52,386 nt of DNA from Chloroflexota bacterium (GTDB lineage Bacteria; Chloroflexota; Dehalococcoidia; UBA2985): contig JACQTZ010000013.1 in NCBI GenBank assembly GCA_016210515.1, forward strand, positions 1 to 52,386. Reading direction: 5' to 3'. Of this stretch, positions 8,086 through 16,094 are shown piece by piece (positions within the stretch are counted from its first letter, which is position 1; each line of letters begins with the position of its first letter). A program made the translations under genes and the position numbers. Below the pieces are notes generated by a model. The model made no database searches, was not told where the DNA came from, and saw only the letters and a program-made list of their open reading frames with translations.

Positions 8086-9195
8086 TTGACCGATAGCCAA
8101 CGTGTAACCATGTACCGGATGTATCTGGAGGGTGAACTGGAGGCCGCTGCCATGTATGAGGCCATGGCCAAAGCAGAGGCAGATCCTCAAAGAGCGGAGG
8201 TGTTCCGTCAACTGGTCCAAGCGGAGATGCGCCACGCGTCCAGGTGGGCACAGAAGCTCGGCATAGACCAGGCCACTCTCGCCCCTGCCAGGGGTGGAAT
8301 TCGGCTCCGCTCGCTCAGTTGGGCTGCTCGGCGATTTGGTACCCACCGGGTGGTACCCTTGCTTCTAAGGGGAGAATCCAAGGACATTGGCAACTACTCT
8401 CTAGACTCGGAGGCATATGATCTGGCCAAGGAGGAACGAAACCATGGTCGTATCCTGCGGGGCCTGACGGGCGACAATGACCCCCTAGAGACCATTCGAG
8501 CCGAGAGCTGGCAATATGGCGGGACAAGCGGCAAACTGCGCGCCGCTGTGATGGGAGCCAACGATGGTCTTGTATCCAACTTCAGCCTGGTCATGGGCGT
8601 AGCGGGTGGCACTAGCGATCCAGGCATCATATTACTTGCAGGGGTCGCTGGCCTGCTGGCGGGAGCCTTCTCGATGGCAGCAGGAGAGTACGTGTCCGTG
8701 CGTTCTCAGCGAGATATGTACGAGCATCAGATACACATGGAGAGAGCTGAAATCCAGATGTGGCCCGAAGAGGAAGAGGAGGAACTGACCCTTATCTACC
8801 AGGCAAAGGGGCTATCCAAAGAGGAAGCCAGGGTCATTGCAAAACGGGTCATGGCAGACCCTGCGGTGACCCTGGACACCATGGTCCGGGAAGAGTTGGG
8901 CTTGAACCCCTTTGAGCTGGGTTCACCCTGGGGCGCCGCCATTAGCTCTTTTGCCACCTTTGTCGCAGGAGCACTTGTACCTATTATTCCTTACCTCCTG
9001 GGTGCTGATACTCTGGGTATTCTGCTGAGCACCATCCTCACTGCGGTAGCGTTGCTGGCTGTGGGAGGCACCCTTGCATGGATGGCAGGCAGAAATATTG
9101 CCTGGGGAGCCATGCGCATGATTCTGATAGCAGGTGCGGCCGCGGCTGTCACCTTTGGCGTAGGCAGCCTCATCGGCGTCTCCCTCTCTGCCTAG
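8086..9195 (+). CDS. VIT1/CCC1-family iron or manganese transporter with N-terminal ferritin-like domain
   Basis: 369 residues. Residues 1-135 form a rubrerythrin/ferritin-like four-helix region with diiron-type ligands: ELEAAAMYE in helix 1, E47-x-x-H50 (AEMRHASRW) and E117-x-x-H120 (EERNHGRIL). Residues 150-369 are a VIT1/CCC1 transporter: GANDGLVSNFSLVMGVAGG, a cytoplasmic acidic segment with EEEEEE near 225-235, and four to five membrane helices. This architecture is known in membrane-bound ferritin MbfA-type proteins that export iron, so a role in iron or manganese efflux is expected. The TTG start at 8086 is supported by TGAGGTAGG just upstream; the next ATG at 8110 has no ribosome-binding site. 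Confidence 0.88.
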   Translation: MTDSQRVTMYRMYLEGELEAAAMYEAMAKAEADPQRAEVFRQLVQAEMRHASRWAQKLGIDQATLAPARGGIRLRSLSWAARRFGTHRVVPLLLRGESKDIGNYSLDSEAYDLAKEERNHGRILRGLTGDNDPLETIRAESWQYGGTSGKLRAAVMGANDGLVSNFSLVMGVAGGTSDPGIILLAGVAGLLAGAFSMAAGEYVSVRSQRDMYEHQIHMERAEIQMWPEEEEEELTLIYQAKGLSKEEARVIAKRVMADPAVTLDTMVREELGLNPFELGSPWGAAISSFATFVAGALVPIIPYLLGADTLGILLSTILTAVALLAVGGTLAWMAGRNIAWGAMRMILIAGAAAAVTFGVGSLIGVSLSA

Positions 9196-9268
9196 AACTC
9201 ATTTCGAAACTTGGCTCCGCTTGTGGTAAGTTTGTAGAATCACGAGCACGAAGAACCACATCAATAAG

Positions 9269-10621
9269 ATGACAAGAGAAGACCGAACCCCTCCCTACAC
9301 AGCCTCCATACACTACGACCGCCGCCTGTACAGGCAGGACGTGGCCGGCTCCATTGCCCATGCCAGAATGCTGGCCAAACAGGGCATCATCGCCGAAAAG
9401 GAGGCCGAGCTTATAGTCATGGGCCTCGGCGCCATTCGGCAGGAGATCGAGGATGGCTCCTTCCCCTGGAAAGAGGAGTTGGAAGACATTCACATGAATA
9501 TCGAGGCCCGCCTCTTCGCCAAGATAGGCGACGTGGCAGGGAAACTCCACACCGCCCGCTCCCGCAACGACCAGGTGGCCACGGACATGCGCCTGTACTG
9601 CAAAGAGGCCATAGAAAGAACCCAGGACAAGCTCAAGGCTCTCCAATCGGCTCTCCTTGCCACCGCCGAGGCCCATCAAGCGGTGGTCATTCCCGGCTAC
9701 ACCCATCTCCAGCGGGCACAGCCTGTCCTTTTATCCCATCACCTGCTGGCCTACCTCCACATGTTGCAGCGAGACCGGGAGCGGTTCCAGGAGTGCCTCC
9801 ACCGCACCGACGTCCTTCCCCTGGGCAGCGGCGCGCTGGCAGGGGTCCCATATCCCATAGACAGGGAGTTTGTCGCCAAAGAGTTGGGTTTCGCCAGGAT
9901 AAGCCAGAACAGCATGGACGCCGTGGCCGACCGGGACTTCCTGGTGGAGTACCATGCCGCGGCTGCCCTCTGCATGATGCACCTCTCCCGCCTGGCAGAG
10001 GAGCTGGTGCTGTGGTCGTCCCAGGAGTTTGGCTTCATTCGCCTGGACAACGCGTACACCACCGGCAGCAGCATCATGCCACAGAAGCGCAACCCGGACT
10101 TCGCGGAGCTGGCCCGGGGCAAGACGGGCCGGGTCTACGGCCACCTGGTGGGCATTCTCACCATCTTGAAAGGCTTACCACTCACCTACAACCGGGACCT
10201 ACAGGAGGACAAGGAGGGGTTCTTCGATACGGTGGACACCCTGTTGAGCACCCTGGAGGCGTTCACTGGCATGGTGAGCACCTGGACGGTCAACACAGAG
10301 CGCGCCCGCCAGGCAGCCCAGGACAGCAACATCCTGGCCACAGACCTGGCCGACTACCTGGCGAGGAAAGGCGAGCCTTTTCGCAGCGCCCACGGCATCG
10401 TTGCGAAGCTGGTGCGCCAGGCCGCGTCCCAGGGCAAGGGCCTGATGGAGCTGGGCCTGGAGGAGTACCGCAGGCTCTCCCCTCGCTTCGATGAGGACGT
10501 GTACGCCATCAGCCTGGACTCCTCCATCGCCAGTCGTGATGTGCCCGGGGGCACCAGCCCGCGCCGTGTTGAAGAGGCCCTGAAAGAGGCTCACCGACTC
10601 CTGGAGGGGGCCATTGGCTGA
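9269..10621 (+). CDS. argH: Argininosuccinate lyase
   Basis: Cleaves argininosuccinate to arginine and fumarate, the last step of arginine synthesis. 450 residues of the fumarase/aspartase superfamily. Seen: HTARSRNDQVATDMRLY, GYTHLQRAQPVLLSHHLLAY (catalytic His region) and the signature GSSIMPQKRNPD with the catalytic Ser loop. The usual N-terminal LWGGRF motif is missing: the protein starts MTREDRTPPYTASIHYDRRL, and a TAA lies in frame about 40 bases upstream without another start, so the first dozen residues of the family appear lost. The start has a poor ribosome-binding site. Overlaps rpe by 8 bases. Confidence 0.95.
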   Translation: MTREDRTPPYTASIHYDRRLYRQDVAGSIAHARMLAKQGIIAEKEAELIVMGLGAIRQEIEDGSFPWKEELEDIHMNIEARLFAKIGDVAGKLHTARSRNDQVATDMRLYCKEAIERTQDKLKALQSALLATAEAHQAVVIPGYTHLQRAQPVLLSHHLLAYLHMLQRDRERFQECLHRTDVLPLGSGALAGVPYPIDREFVAKELGFARISQNSMDAVADRDFLVEYHAAAALCMMHLSRLAEELVLWSSQEFGFIRLDNAYTTGSSIMPQKRNPDFAELARGKTGRVYGHLVGILTILKGLPLTYNRDLQEDKEGFFDTVDTLLSTLEAFTGMVSTWTVNTERARQAAQDSNILATDLADYLARKGEPFRSAHGIVAKLVRQAASQGKGLMELGLEEYRRLSPRFDEDVYAISLDSSIASRDVPGGTSPRRVEEALKEAHRLLEGAIG

Positions 10622-11297
10622 TAAAGCTAGAATCAAAATCGCGCCCTCCATCCTATCGGCGGACTTCGCCCGACTGGGCGAGCAGGTGGCGGAAGCCACC
10701 CGGGCCGGCGCCGACTACATCCACGTGGACATCATGGACGGCCACTTCGTGCCCGCCCTCACCCTGGGGCCGCGGACGGTGGAGGCCATCAAAAGGTGGA
10801 CACACCTGCCCCTGGACGTCCACCTGATGATCGAGGAGCCGGAGCGCCACATCGCCTCCTTCCTGGACGCAGGCGCGAACATCCTCACGGTTCACGCGGA
10901 GGCGTGCACCCATCTCCACTGGGTACTCGCCCAGATAAAGGAGCGCGGGGCCAAGGCCGGGGTAGCCATAAACCCCGGCACCTCGGTGATAGCCATCGAA
11001 GGGGCCTTGCAGTGGGTGGACCAGGTTCTGGTGATGACGGTGAACCCCGGACTCCCCTCGCAGAAGTTCATCCCCGAAAGCCCCAGGAAGATAGCCCGCA
11101 TCCGTGACATCCTGAACGCGAGGGGCGTCCACGCCGAGCTGGAGGTGGACGGGGGCATCAATGCCACCACCGCACCCCTGGTAGCCAGGGCAGGAGCACA
11201 GGTGGTGGTGGCAGGCTCCGCGGTCTTTGAGCACCCCGATGGCATAGAGGCCGCCATCCGCCTGCTGAAGGAGCGTCTGGCCTCTCCGGAGGCTTAA
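10614..11297 (+). CDS. rpe: Ribulose-phosphate 3-epimerase
   Basis: Interconverts ribulose 5-phosphate and xylulose 5-phosphate in the pentose phosphate pathway; cytoplasmic TIM barrel, 227 residues, full length. Seen: IAPSILSADFARL at the first strand, HVDIMDGHFVPALTLGP with the metal and catalytic residues, DVHLMI, and EVDGGINATTAPLVARAGA with phosphate-binding GSAVF later. The loop usually read as VNPGFGGQ is VNPGLPSQ here, an unusual change next to the active site. Starts with TTG at 10614 inside the end of argH, suggesting translational coupling. With transaldolase and 6-phosphogluconate dehydrogenase elsewhere in the window it fits an active pentose phosphate route. Confidence 0.95.
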   Translation: MADKARIKIAPSILSADFARLGEQVAEATRAGADYIHVDIMDGHFVPALTLGPRTVEAIKRWTHLPLDVHLMIEEPERHIASFLDAGANILTVHAEACTHLHWVLAQIKERGAKAGVAINPGTSVIAIEGALQWVDQVLVMTVNPGLPSQKFIPESPRKIARIRDILNARGVHAELEVDGGINATTAPLVARAGAQVVVAGSAVFEHPDGIEAAIRLLKERLASPEA

Positions 11298-11317
11298 GGC
11301 GCGCTCCAACCCCACTC

Positions 11318-11450
11318 ACCCTGAAACCCTTGTCCTGAGCGGAGCCGAAGGTCCAAGAGTGTTCCGCTCATGGTTCGACAGGCTCACCACGAGCGGAACT
11401 TGAATATCCCGCTCATCCTGAGCCTGTCGAAGGATGCCCTCTCCACATTC
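11318..11450. repeat. Interspersed repeats (TTCGACAGGCTCA family) between convergent genes
   Basis: At least three units: CTTGTCCTGAGCGGAGCCGA near 11330, CCGCTCATGGTTCGACAGGC continuing CTCACCACGAGCGG near 11367-11398, and CCGCTCATCCTGAGCCTGTC continuing GAAGG near 11409-11433. CCGCTCATGG and its complement at the far end make each long unit palindromic. The stretch separates the ends of rpe and the methyltransferase gene and may help terminate both. Confidence 0.75.
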
Positions 11451-11455
11451 GGGCG

Positions 11456-12709
11456 TCAGCTCTCCTTGCCGAAGGGCCACAATTCCTCCCACTCCCAGGA
11501 GAGGTGCGGGTAACGACCCGCCAGGAGGTTGAGATGGCCCTGGGATAGAAGCGGGGCCGGAGGAAGCTCACTGCCAGGTCCAGGGCCTTTTCTCCAAGGG
11601 CTGTTGGAGGCAAAGCCCAGAAGCGCGCCTTCAAGCTCCAGGCCCTTCGCCTGGGCCAGCACCTTGAAGTCGCCCATCTCACCGGCCTTGACCAGCTCCA
11701 GCATGCCTATTCGATTGATGTCTCGCTCCCTTTGGGAGAGCTGCCTCGTGCCAAGGGAGTCCAGGAAGTGGGAGAGGCCAAGGTTCTGGAGGAACTCCCG
11801 TTGAGTGGTGAAACCCACCACGCTCAACCCATGTTCCTCTCCAGAACGCATCAAAGAGGTGAAGTCCACGTGGGCCGTGATGTCCTGGCGGCCTATGCGA
11901 CGGTATGGGTTGCCCTCCAGGACGTGCCTGTAGTAGCAACGAAGGGTCCCGCCAGACCGTTGTGAGGAGTACATCTCCGAGGCCACATGCCCGTAGTCGA
12001 AGGTGAGCACTACCCCCCGTCTCAGGACATGGGATACCTCCTCAATCCATCCGTCCGCGGCCAGGTTCACTTCCCCCCGAAAGCCTTCGGGCAGGTCCAC
12101 GCCAAGGCTCGATAGCCGCCGCTCCAGCCGGGGAGTAGAAGGCTCGTCAACGACCTCCGCCAGCTCCCCTTCCTTCAAAGCGACGTAGACCTCCTTGACG
12201 TGACCCCCCTGTATGACAAAGCGGTGGACGGGAAAGGCGTCCAGGAGCTCGTTGGAGAGAATGCATCCCACCACGTCTCTGAACGGCAGGCCGCGAGCCT
12301 TGATGGGCTGAACATCGGCTGGCGAGTTTGGGGCGGCATCGTAGTCCACCGCCAGGTACTTCAGGGCCTGTGGGAACGCCGAGGACAGGCCGTCTGAGTA
12401 CGCCACAACGTCTCGGGCCAGTGTGCCTTCGCCTGCACCCACCTCCACCACGTAGAAAGGAGAGGGCATGTCCATAAGCTCCCACACCTGCTCAAGCTGA
12501 AGCGCTACCAGCGCGCCGAAGACGGGATGGGCCACAGGCGCAGTGTAGAAATCGTGCTCGTTTCGGCGCATCCTGGTAGTGTAGTAGCCTCCAAGGGGCG
12601 AGTAGAGGGCCATATCCATGAACTGGGCGAATGTGATCCTGCCCTGCTCCCGTATGAGCCTTGCGATTTCGCTGGCGACTCCTTCAGGCACGCCTTCTCC
12701 TCTACTCAT
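11456..12709 (-). CDS. MidA/NDUFAF7-like SAM-dependent methyltransferase
   Basis: 417 residues. Seen: N-terminal IRLIREQGRITFAQFMDMAL-like opening with YSPLGGYYT, the SAM-binding VVEVGAGEGTLARDV, and SNELLDAFPVHRF, all characteristic of the DUF185/MidA family; mitochondrial members methylate an arginine in a complex I subunit. In bacteria the substrate is not established, so a link to the respiratory chain is inference only. ATG at 12709 preferred (AAGG about 8 bases upstream) over TTG at 12724. Lies just downstream of citrate synthase on the same strand, separated by a strong inverted repeat. Confidence 0.85.
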   Translation of the reverse strand: MSRGEGVPEGVASEIARLIREQGRITFAQFMDMALYSPLGGYYTTRMRRNEHDFYTAPVAHPVFGALVALQLEQVWELMDMPSPFYVVEVGAGEGTLARDVVAYSDGLSSAFPQALKYLAVDYDAAPNSPADVQPIKARGLPFRDVVGCILSNELLDAFPVHRFVIQGGHVKEVYVALKEGELAEVVDEPSTPRLERRLSSLGVDLPEGFRGEVNLAADGWIEEVSHVLRRGVVLTFDYGHVASEMYSSQRSGGTLRCYYRHVLEGNPYRRIGRQDITAHVDFTSLMRSGEEHGLSVVGFTTQREFLQNLGLSHFLDSLGTRQLSQRERDINRIGMLELVKAGEMGDFKVLAQAKGLELEGALLGFASNSPWRKGPGPGSELPPAPLLSQGHLNLLAGRYPHLSWEWEELWPFGKES

Positions 12710-12725
12710 ACCAGGCCTTAGCAAA

Positions 12726-12761
12726 GTAAAGGGACGTTCTTGACGAGAAACGTCCCTTTAC
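12726..12761. repeat. Inverted repeat with 13-base perfect arms between citrate synthase and the methyltransferase gene
   Basis: GTAAAGGGACGTT (12726-12738) pairs with AACGTCCCTTTAC (12749-12761), loop of 10 bases. It lies 33 bases after the citrate synthase stop and 17 bases before the next leftward start. No U-run follows the arm on the minus strand, so it may be a processing or rho-dependent 3' end structure, or a stem that separates expression of the two genes. Confidence 0.6.
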
Positions 12762-12793
12762 CGGCTACTGGCCCACGGCCAGAGATTCCGGAG

Positions 12794-13930
12794 CTACTTG
12801 CGTTGAGCGATGGGCACGTACTCCAGGTCCATGGGGCCTTCGTACAGGAGCAAGGGACGGATCAAGACGTTGTCTGCAAACTGTTCCTGCACCTGGGCCG
12901 TCCACCCCGGGATGCGTCCCATGGCGAAGACGGAGACGAAGAGGTCGTCGGGGATTTCCAGGAGGTGGTAGATGGCCCCTGCCCAGAAGTCCACGTTGAC
13001 GGCGATCCCTCGCGAGGCATAGGGCTTCATCAGCTCTTCCACCCTGCTAAGAATGCGGAACCATTGGGGCTGTCCCTTCTTTGCCCCCAGCGCCAGGCAG
13101 CCATCTCGCAGGTGGTGAGCTCTGGGGTCTTCGACCCTGTATACGCGGTGGCCGAAGCCCATGATTCGCTCTCCCCTTCTCAAAGCCCCTTGAATGTATG
13201 CCTCCACCCTGTCCTCACTCCCAATTTCCTGGGCCATCTGGTAGGTAGCTCCCGCAGCCCCCCCGTGGGCCGGGCCTTTCAGGGTGGCGATGCCCGCCAC
13301 TACGGCGCAGTGCAGGTCTGCAATGGTACTGGCCACCAGGCGTGCAGCGAAGGCGGAGGCGTTGATCCCGTGCTCGGCATGAAGCACAAAGTCCTTGTCC
13401 AGGAGTTTAGCCTCATCCGCAGGTGGCTCACGGCCGTTGAGCATGTAAAGGAAGTTGGCAGCATGACTCAGCTTGGGATTGGGCTCTATGGGCTGTTTCC
13501 CTGCCCTTATGCGGGCATGGGCAGTGACGATGGTTGGGGCTTGGGCGGTCAGGCGAATGCCCTTGCGGAGAGTAGCCTCCTGGGAGTTATCGGCCACCTC
13601 CGGGTCGAAGGTGGCCAGGGCGGAGACGGCGGTGCGCAGGACGTCCATGGGGTCGGCATCCTTGACCAGCCTGATAACCTCCACTACCCCTGCGGGAATG
13701 GCGCGATTGGCGCGAAGCTGAGCGTCAAAAGCGTCCAACTCTTTCTGGATGGGGAGCTTCCCATACAGGAGCAGGTATACAGTCTCTTCAAAGGTGGACT
13801 TCTCTGCCAGGTCGTGGATAGAGTAGCCACGGTAGAGCAGCTTGCCTATATCTCCGTCGATAAAACTGGTTTGAGTTCGATCTATGTAGACGCCCTTTAG
13901 CCCTCTTTTCAGATCTACTTCCATTATCAT
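12794..13930 (-). CDS. Citrate synthase
   Basis: Condenses acetyl-CoA and oxaloacetate to citrate. 378 residues, normal for the short bacterial dimeric type (citZ/gltA-like). Seen: RGYSIHDLAE, FVLHAEHGINASAF (His187), LKGPAHGGA (catalytic His222), GFGHRVYR (catalytic His261), NVDFWAGAIY (catalytic Asp) and GRIPGWTAQ. ATG at 13930 is preceded by AAGGGGG at 6-8 bases. An upstream in-frame extension to 14008 is low-complexity and not supported. Transcribed from a near-consensus promoter at 14178-14206 with a leader of about 240 bases containing hairpins; diverges from korA, tying citrate and 2-oxoglutarate metabolism together. Confidence 0.95.
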   Translation of the reverse strand: MIMEVDLKRGLKGVYIDRTQTSFIDGDIGKLLYRGYSIHDLAEKSTFEETVYLLLYGKLPIQKELDAFDAQLRANRAIPAGVVEVIRLVKDADPMDVLRTAVSALATFDPEVADNSQEATLRKGIRLTAQAPTIVTAHARIRAGKQPIEPNPKLSHAANFLYMLNGREPPADEAKLLDKDFVLHAEHGINASAFAARLVASTIADLHCAVVAGIATLKGPAHGGAAGATYQMAQEIGSEDRVEAYIQGALRRGERIMGFGHRVYRVEDPRAHHLRDGCLALGAKKGQPQWFRILSRVEELMKPYASRGIAVNVDFWAGAIYHLLEIPDDLFVSVFAMGRIPGWTAQVQEQFADNVLIRPLLLYEGPMDLEYVPIAQRK

Positions 13931-14046
13931 TGCGTCCCCCTTGGCAACTCCGTCCCCGACACCAGGTTCAGCCGCGACACTCACCTTGTCTCCAGCACCT
14001 CCCCACATCCCTTCAGGAGGCGCGCCCGCCTACCCCTGGGTCTGAG

Positions 14047-14071
14047 TTAGGCCCGCTGGGAGCGGGCCTAA
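14047..14071. repeat. Perfect hairpin in the citrate synthase leader
   Basis: TTAGGCCCGCT and AGCGGGCCTAA form an 11-base perfect stem with a 3-base loop. It sits about 100 bases after the predicted transcription start and 117 bases before the start codon. No U-run follows on either strand, so it is a structural rather than a terminating element. Confidence 0.6.
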
Positions 14072-14098
14072 GATGTTGCCATTTCTTGATAGTTCCCC

Positions 14099-14122
14099 AA
14101 AAAGAGGGGAACCGCCCCTCTT
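14099..14122 (-). promoter_or_regulatory. Terminator-like hairpin in the citrate synthase 5' leader (candidate attenuator)
   Basis: On the minus strand AAGAGGGG (14122-14115), loop CGGTT, CCCCTCTT (14109-14102) and then TTT make an intrinsic terminator about 50 bases after the predicted start of transcription and well before the gene. The middle arm can instead pair downstream: GTTCCCC with GGGGAAC (14112-14106 with 14098-14092), hiding the U-run in a loop. There is no gene upstream on this strand for it to terminate, so premature termination of the leader is the simplest reading. No known riboswitch class was recognised. Confidence 0.5.
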
Positions 14123-14177
14123 AGCAGGACAGCCTCCCCACCCTTTTCCGCCCAAACCGGCCTATCCAACTACTGTA

Positions 14178-14206
14178 AATATACCATTCTGCTCTGGTGC
14201 TGTCAA
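14178..14206 (-). promoter_or_regulatory. Promoter of the citrate synthase gene
   Basis: Minus strand TTGACA (14206-14201), 17-base spacer, TATATT (14183-14178): near-perfect housekeeping promoter. Predicted start about 14171, giving a leader of about 240 bases. Confidence 0.7.
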
Positions 14207-14278
14207 CGTTCATCATCGTATTCGGGCCACCACGACGAGTTATGAAAGCACACCGATGTAAACCATCGATAACCGTTA

Positions 14279-14308
14279 TTGACATGGGTTCCAAGTGAGT
14301 GATACAGT
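14279..14308 (+). promoter_or_regulatory. Promoter of korAB
   Basis: TTGACA (14279-14284), 18-base spacer, TACAGT (14303-14308), 70 bases before the korA start. It faces away from the citrate synthase promoter 73 bases to the left. Confidence 0.6.
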
Positions 14309-14378
14309 AGAAGATGGGGACAGGAAGATAGACCTGCGGGGGTCGCCCTGCGGGATATGGTCTCCGCGTAGGACGTAG

Positions 14379-16094
14379 ATGCGCAAGAAAGACTTCGTGG
14401 TTCGGTTTGCGGGCGAAGGTGGACAGGGCGTAGTGACCTCAGCGGAGCTGCTGGGCCAGGTTGCCGCTCAGGTTGGTTATCACATTCAGACCTTTGCCAC
14501 CTTCCCGTCTCAGATTGTGGGAGGCCCTACCTGGGCCCAGAGCCGGATATCCACCGAGCCGGTCCTCAGCCCCGGAGATGAGTTGGACGTGCTGGTTGCC
14601 TTCAATCGAGAGGCGTACGACACGCACCGCTCCGAGGTACGGAAGGGCGGAGTCATAATCTACAACTCCGAGGATTTCCAGTTGGAGGACGACCGCACTA
14701 GCCTGGGCATAAGAATAGATGAACTGGCAAAATCCACGGGGAACCCTCGCTCGGCCAACATGGTCGTCCTGGGAGCCATTGCGCACCTGGTAAACATGCC
14801 GGAAAGCTATCTCCCGGACTTTGTCACCAAGAGATTCACCAGGGGACGCCCCGGTGACCAGGAGATCATCCGAGCCAACATCATGGCCCTGTCTCTGGGT
14901 CGTGAGGAGGCCAGGAAGAGCGGCTTCAGCCTGGGCGAGCTGGAAGCCCCACAGCCTCCAGAAGGCCAACAAATCCTGATCAAGGGCAACGACTCCCTGG
15001 CTCTCGGAGCAATGGCAGCCGGAGTGGAGTTCTTTGTTGGCTATCCCATATCGCCGGCCACCAGCATTCTCGCTTACATGGAGCGTAACCTGATAGGACC
15101 AGGAAAGTTCGTCTACCAGGCCAGCTCTGAGATAGAAGCCATCAACGCCATTGTAGGAGGAGGCTACGCGGGGAAGAAAGCCATGACAGCCACGTCTGGG
15201 CCCGGGTTCAGCTTGATGAGCGAAGGCATTGGCCTGGCGTGGATGACAGAGATCCCCGTGGTGATTGTGGATGTGCAAAGGGGCGGTCCCGCTACGGGAA
15301 TGCCCACAAAGGTCGAGCAATCAGACCTGCTGGCAGCAATAAATCCCTCCCACGGTGACATAAGTGTACCCGTTATCGCGGTGGGCAGCGTTGAGGAGTG
15401 CTTCTACGGGATGATTGTCGCCCTCAACTGGGCGGAGCGGTACCAGGGTCCAGTGATTCTGCTCAGCGACCACGTGCTATCGGAGGAGGTGCAAAACATC
15501 CCCAAACCAGACCTGGAGAAGGTTACGGTGGAGCGCAGGAAGGTCTACCAGGGAGGCAGCGGGTATGAAAGATACGCGGGGACGGGGCTGTCGGCAATGC
15601 CACTGCCCGGCGGCCCGGGTTCCTATGTGGCCAATGCCAGCGAGCACGACCCCATGGGAGATACCACCCACCTGCCTGACCGGCACGTTGAGATGACCGA
15701 GCGCCGCTTCAGCAAACTGAAGCTCCTGGAAGATGACGTCTACGAGCGCGAGAACGGAGAGGAGCCGATAGCGCTCATGACCTGGGGTGGTTCCAAAGGG
15801 CCAGCGCGCGAAGCCTATAACCTGATGACGAAGCAAGGGCAACGGATTGGATGGTACTACACCATGCAGCTCAATCCCCTGCCCCCCAAGCTGTTGGAAG
15901 AGCTCAAACAGAAGGAGCTGGTTATAGTGCCGGAGCTGAACTACCTGGGGCAGTTCGCCAGCATCCTGCGCTCCAGGGGCGTACGGGCAGAGGCCATCAC
16001 CCAGTACGCAGGTATGCCATTCAAAGCCAAGGACCTGGTGGCAAGGATAACGAGCATGATGGAAGCCCAGACGAAAAAGCTGGTACAGGTATGA
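14379..16094 (+). CDS. korA: 2-oxoacid:ferredoxin oxidoreductase, fused gamma-alpha subunit (probably 2-oxoglutarate)
   Basis: Together with KorB converts 2-oxoglutarate and CoA to succinyl-CoA, reducing ferredoxin. 571 residues: a gamma domain (about 5-190; FAGEGGQGVVTSAELLGQ) fused to an alpha domain (200-571) with GYPISPATSILAYMER, ATSGPGFSLMSEGIGLAWMT and VDVQRGGPATGMPTKVEQSD. This gamma-alpha fusion with a small separate beta is typical of KorAB-type enzymes, although substrate cannot be fixed from sequence. ATG at 14379 has TAGGA about 6 bases upstream. Overlaps korB by 4 bases (ATGA). Confidence 0.9.
   Translation: MRKKDFVVRFAGEGGQGVVTSAELLGQVAAQVGYHIQTFATFPSQIVGGPTWAQSRISTEPVLSPGDELDVLVAFNREAYDTHRSEVRKGGVIIYNSEDFQLEDDRTSLGIRIDELAKSTGNPRSANMVVLGAIAHLVNMPESYLPDFVTKRFTRGRPGDQEIIRANIMALSLGREEARKSGFSLGELEAPQPPEGQQILIKGNDSLALGAMAAGVEFFVGYPISPATSILAYMERNLIGPGKFVYQASSEIEAINAIVGGGYAGKKAMTATSGPGFSLMSEGIGLAWMTEIPVVIVDVQRGGPATGMPTKVEQSDLLAAINPSHGDISVPVIAVGSVEECFYGMIVALNWAERYQGPVILLSDHVLSEEVQNIPKPDLEKVTVERRKVYQGGSGYERYAGTGLSAMPLPGGPGSYVANASEHDPMGDTTHLPDRHVEMTERRFSKLKLLEDDVYERENGEEPIALMTWGGSKGPAREAYNLMTKQGQRIGWYYTMQLNPLPPKLLEELKQKELVIVPELNYLGQFASILRSRGVRAEAITQYAGMPFKAKDLVARITSMMEAQTKKLVQV

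Noticed and set aside
7902..8171. N-terminal extension of 90 residues for the kinase-regulator
   Set aside because: The stretch lacks protein character, crosses the divergent promoter region and overlaps the start of the opposite gene; ATG at 7901 has a ribosome-binding site.
12740..13900. Long open frame opposite citrate synthase
   Set aside because: Antisense to a full-length enzyme with all catalytic residues; no family features of its own.
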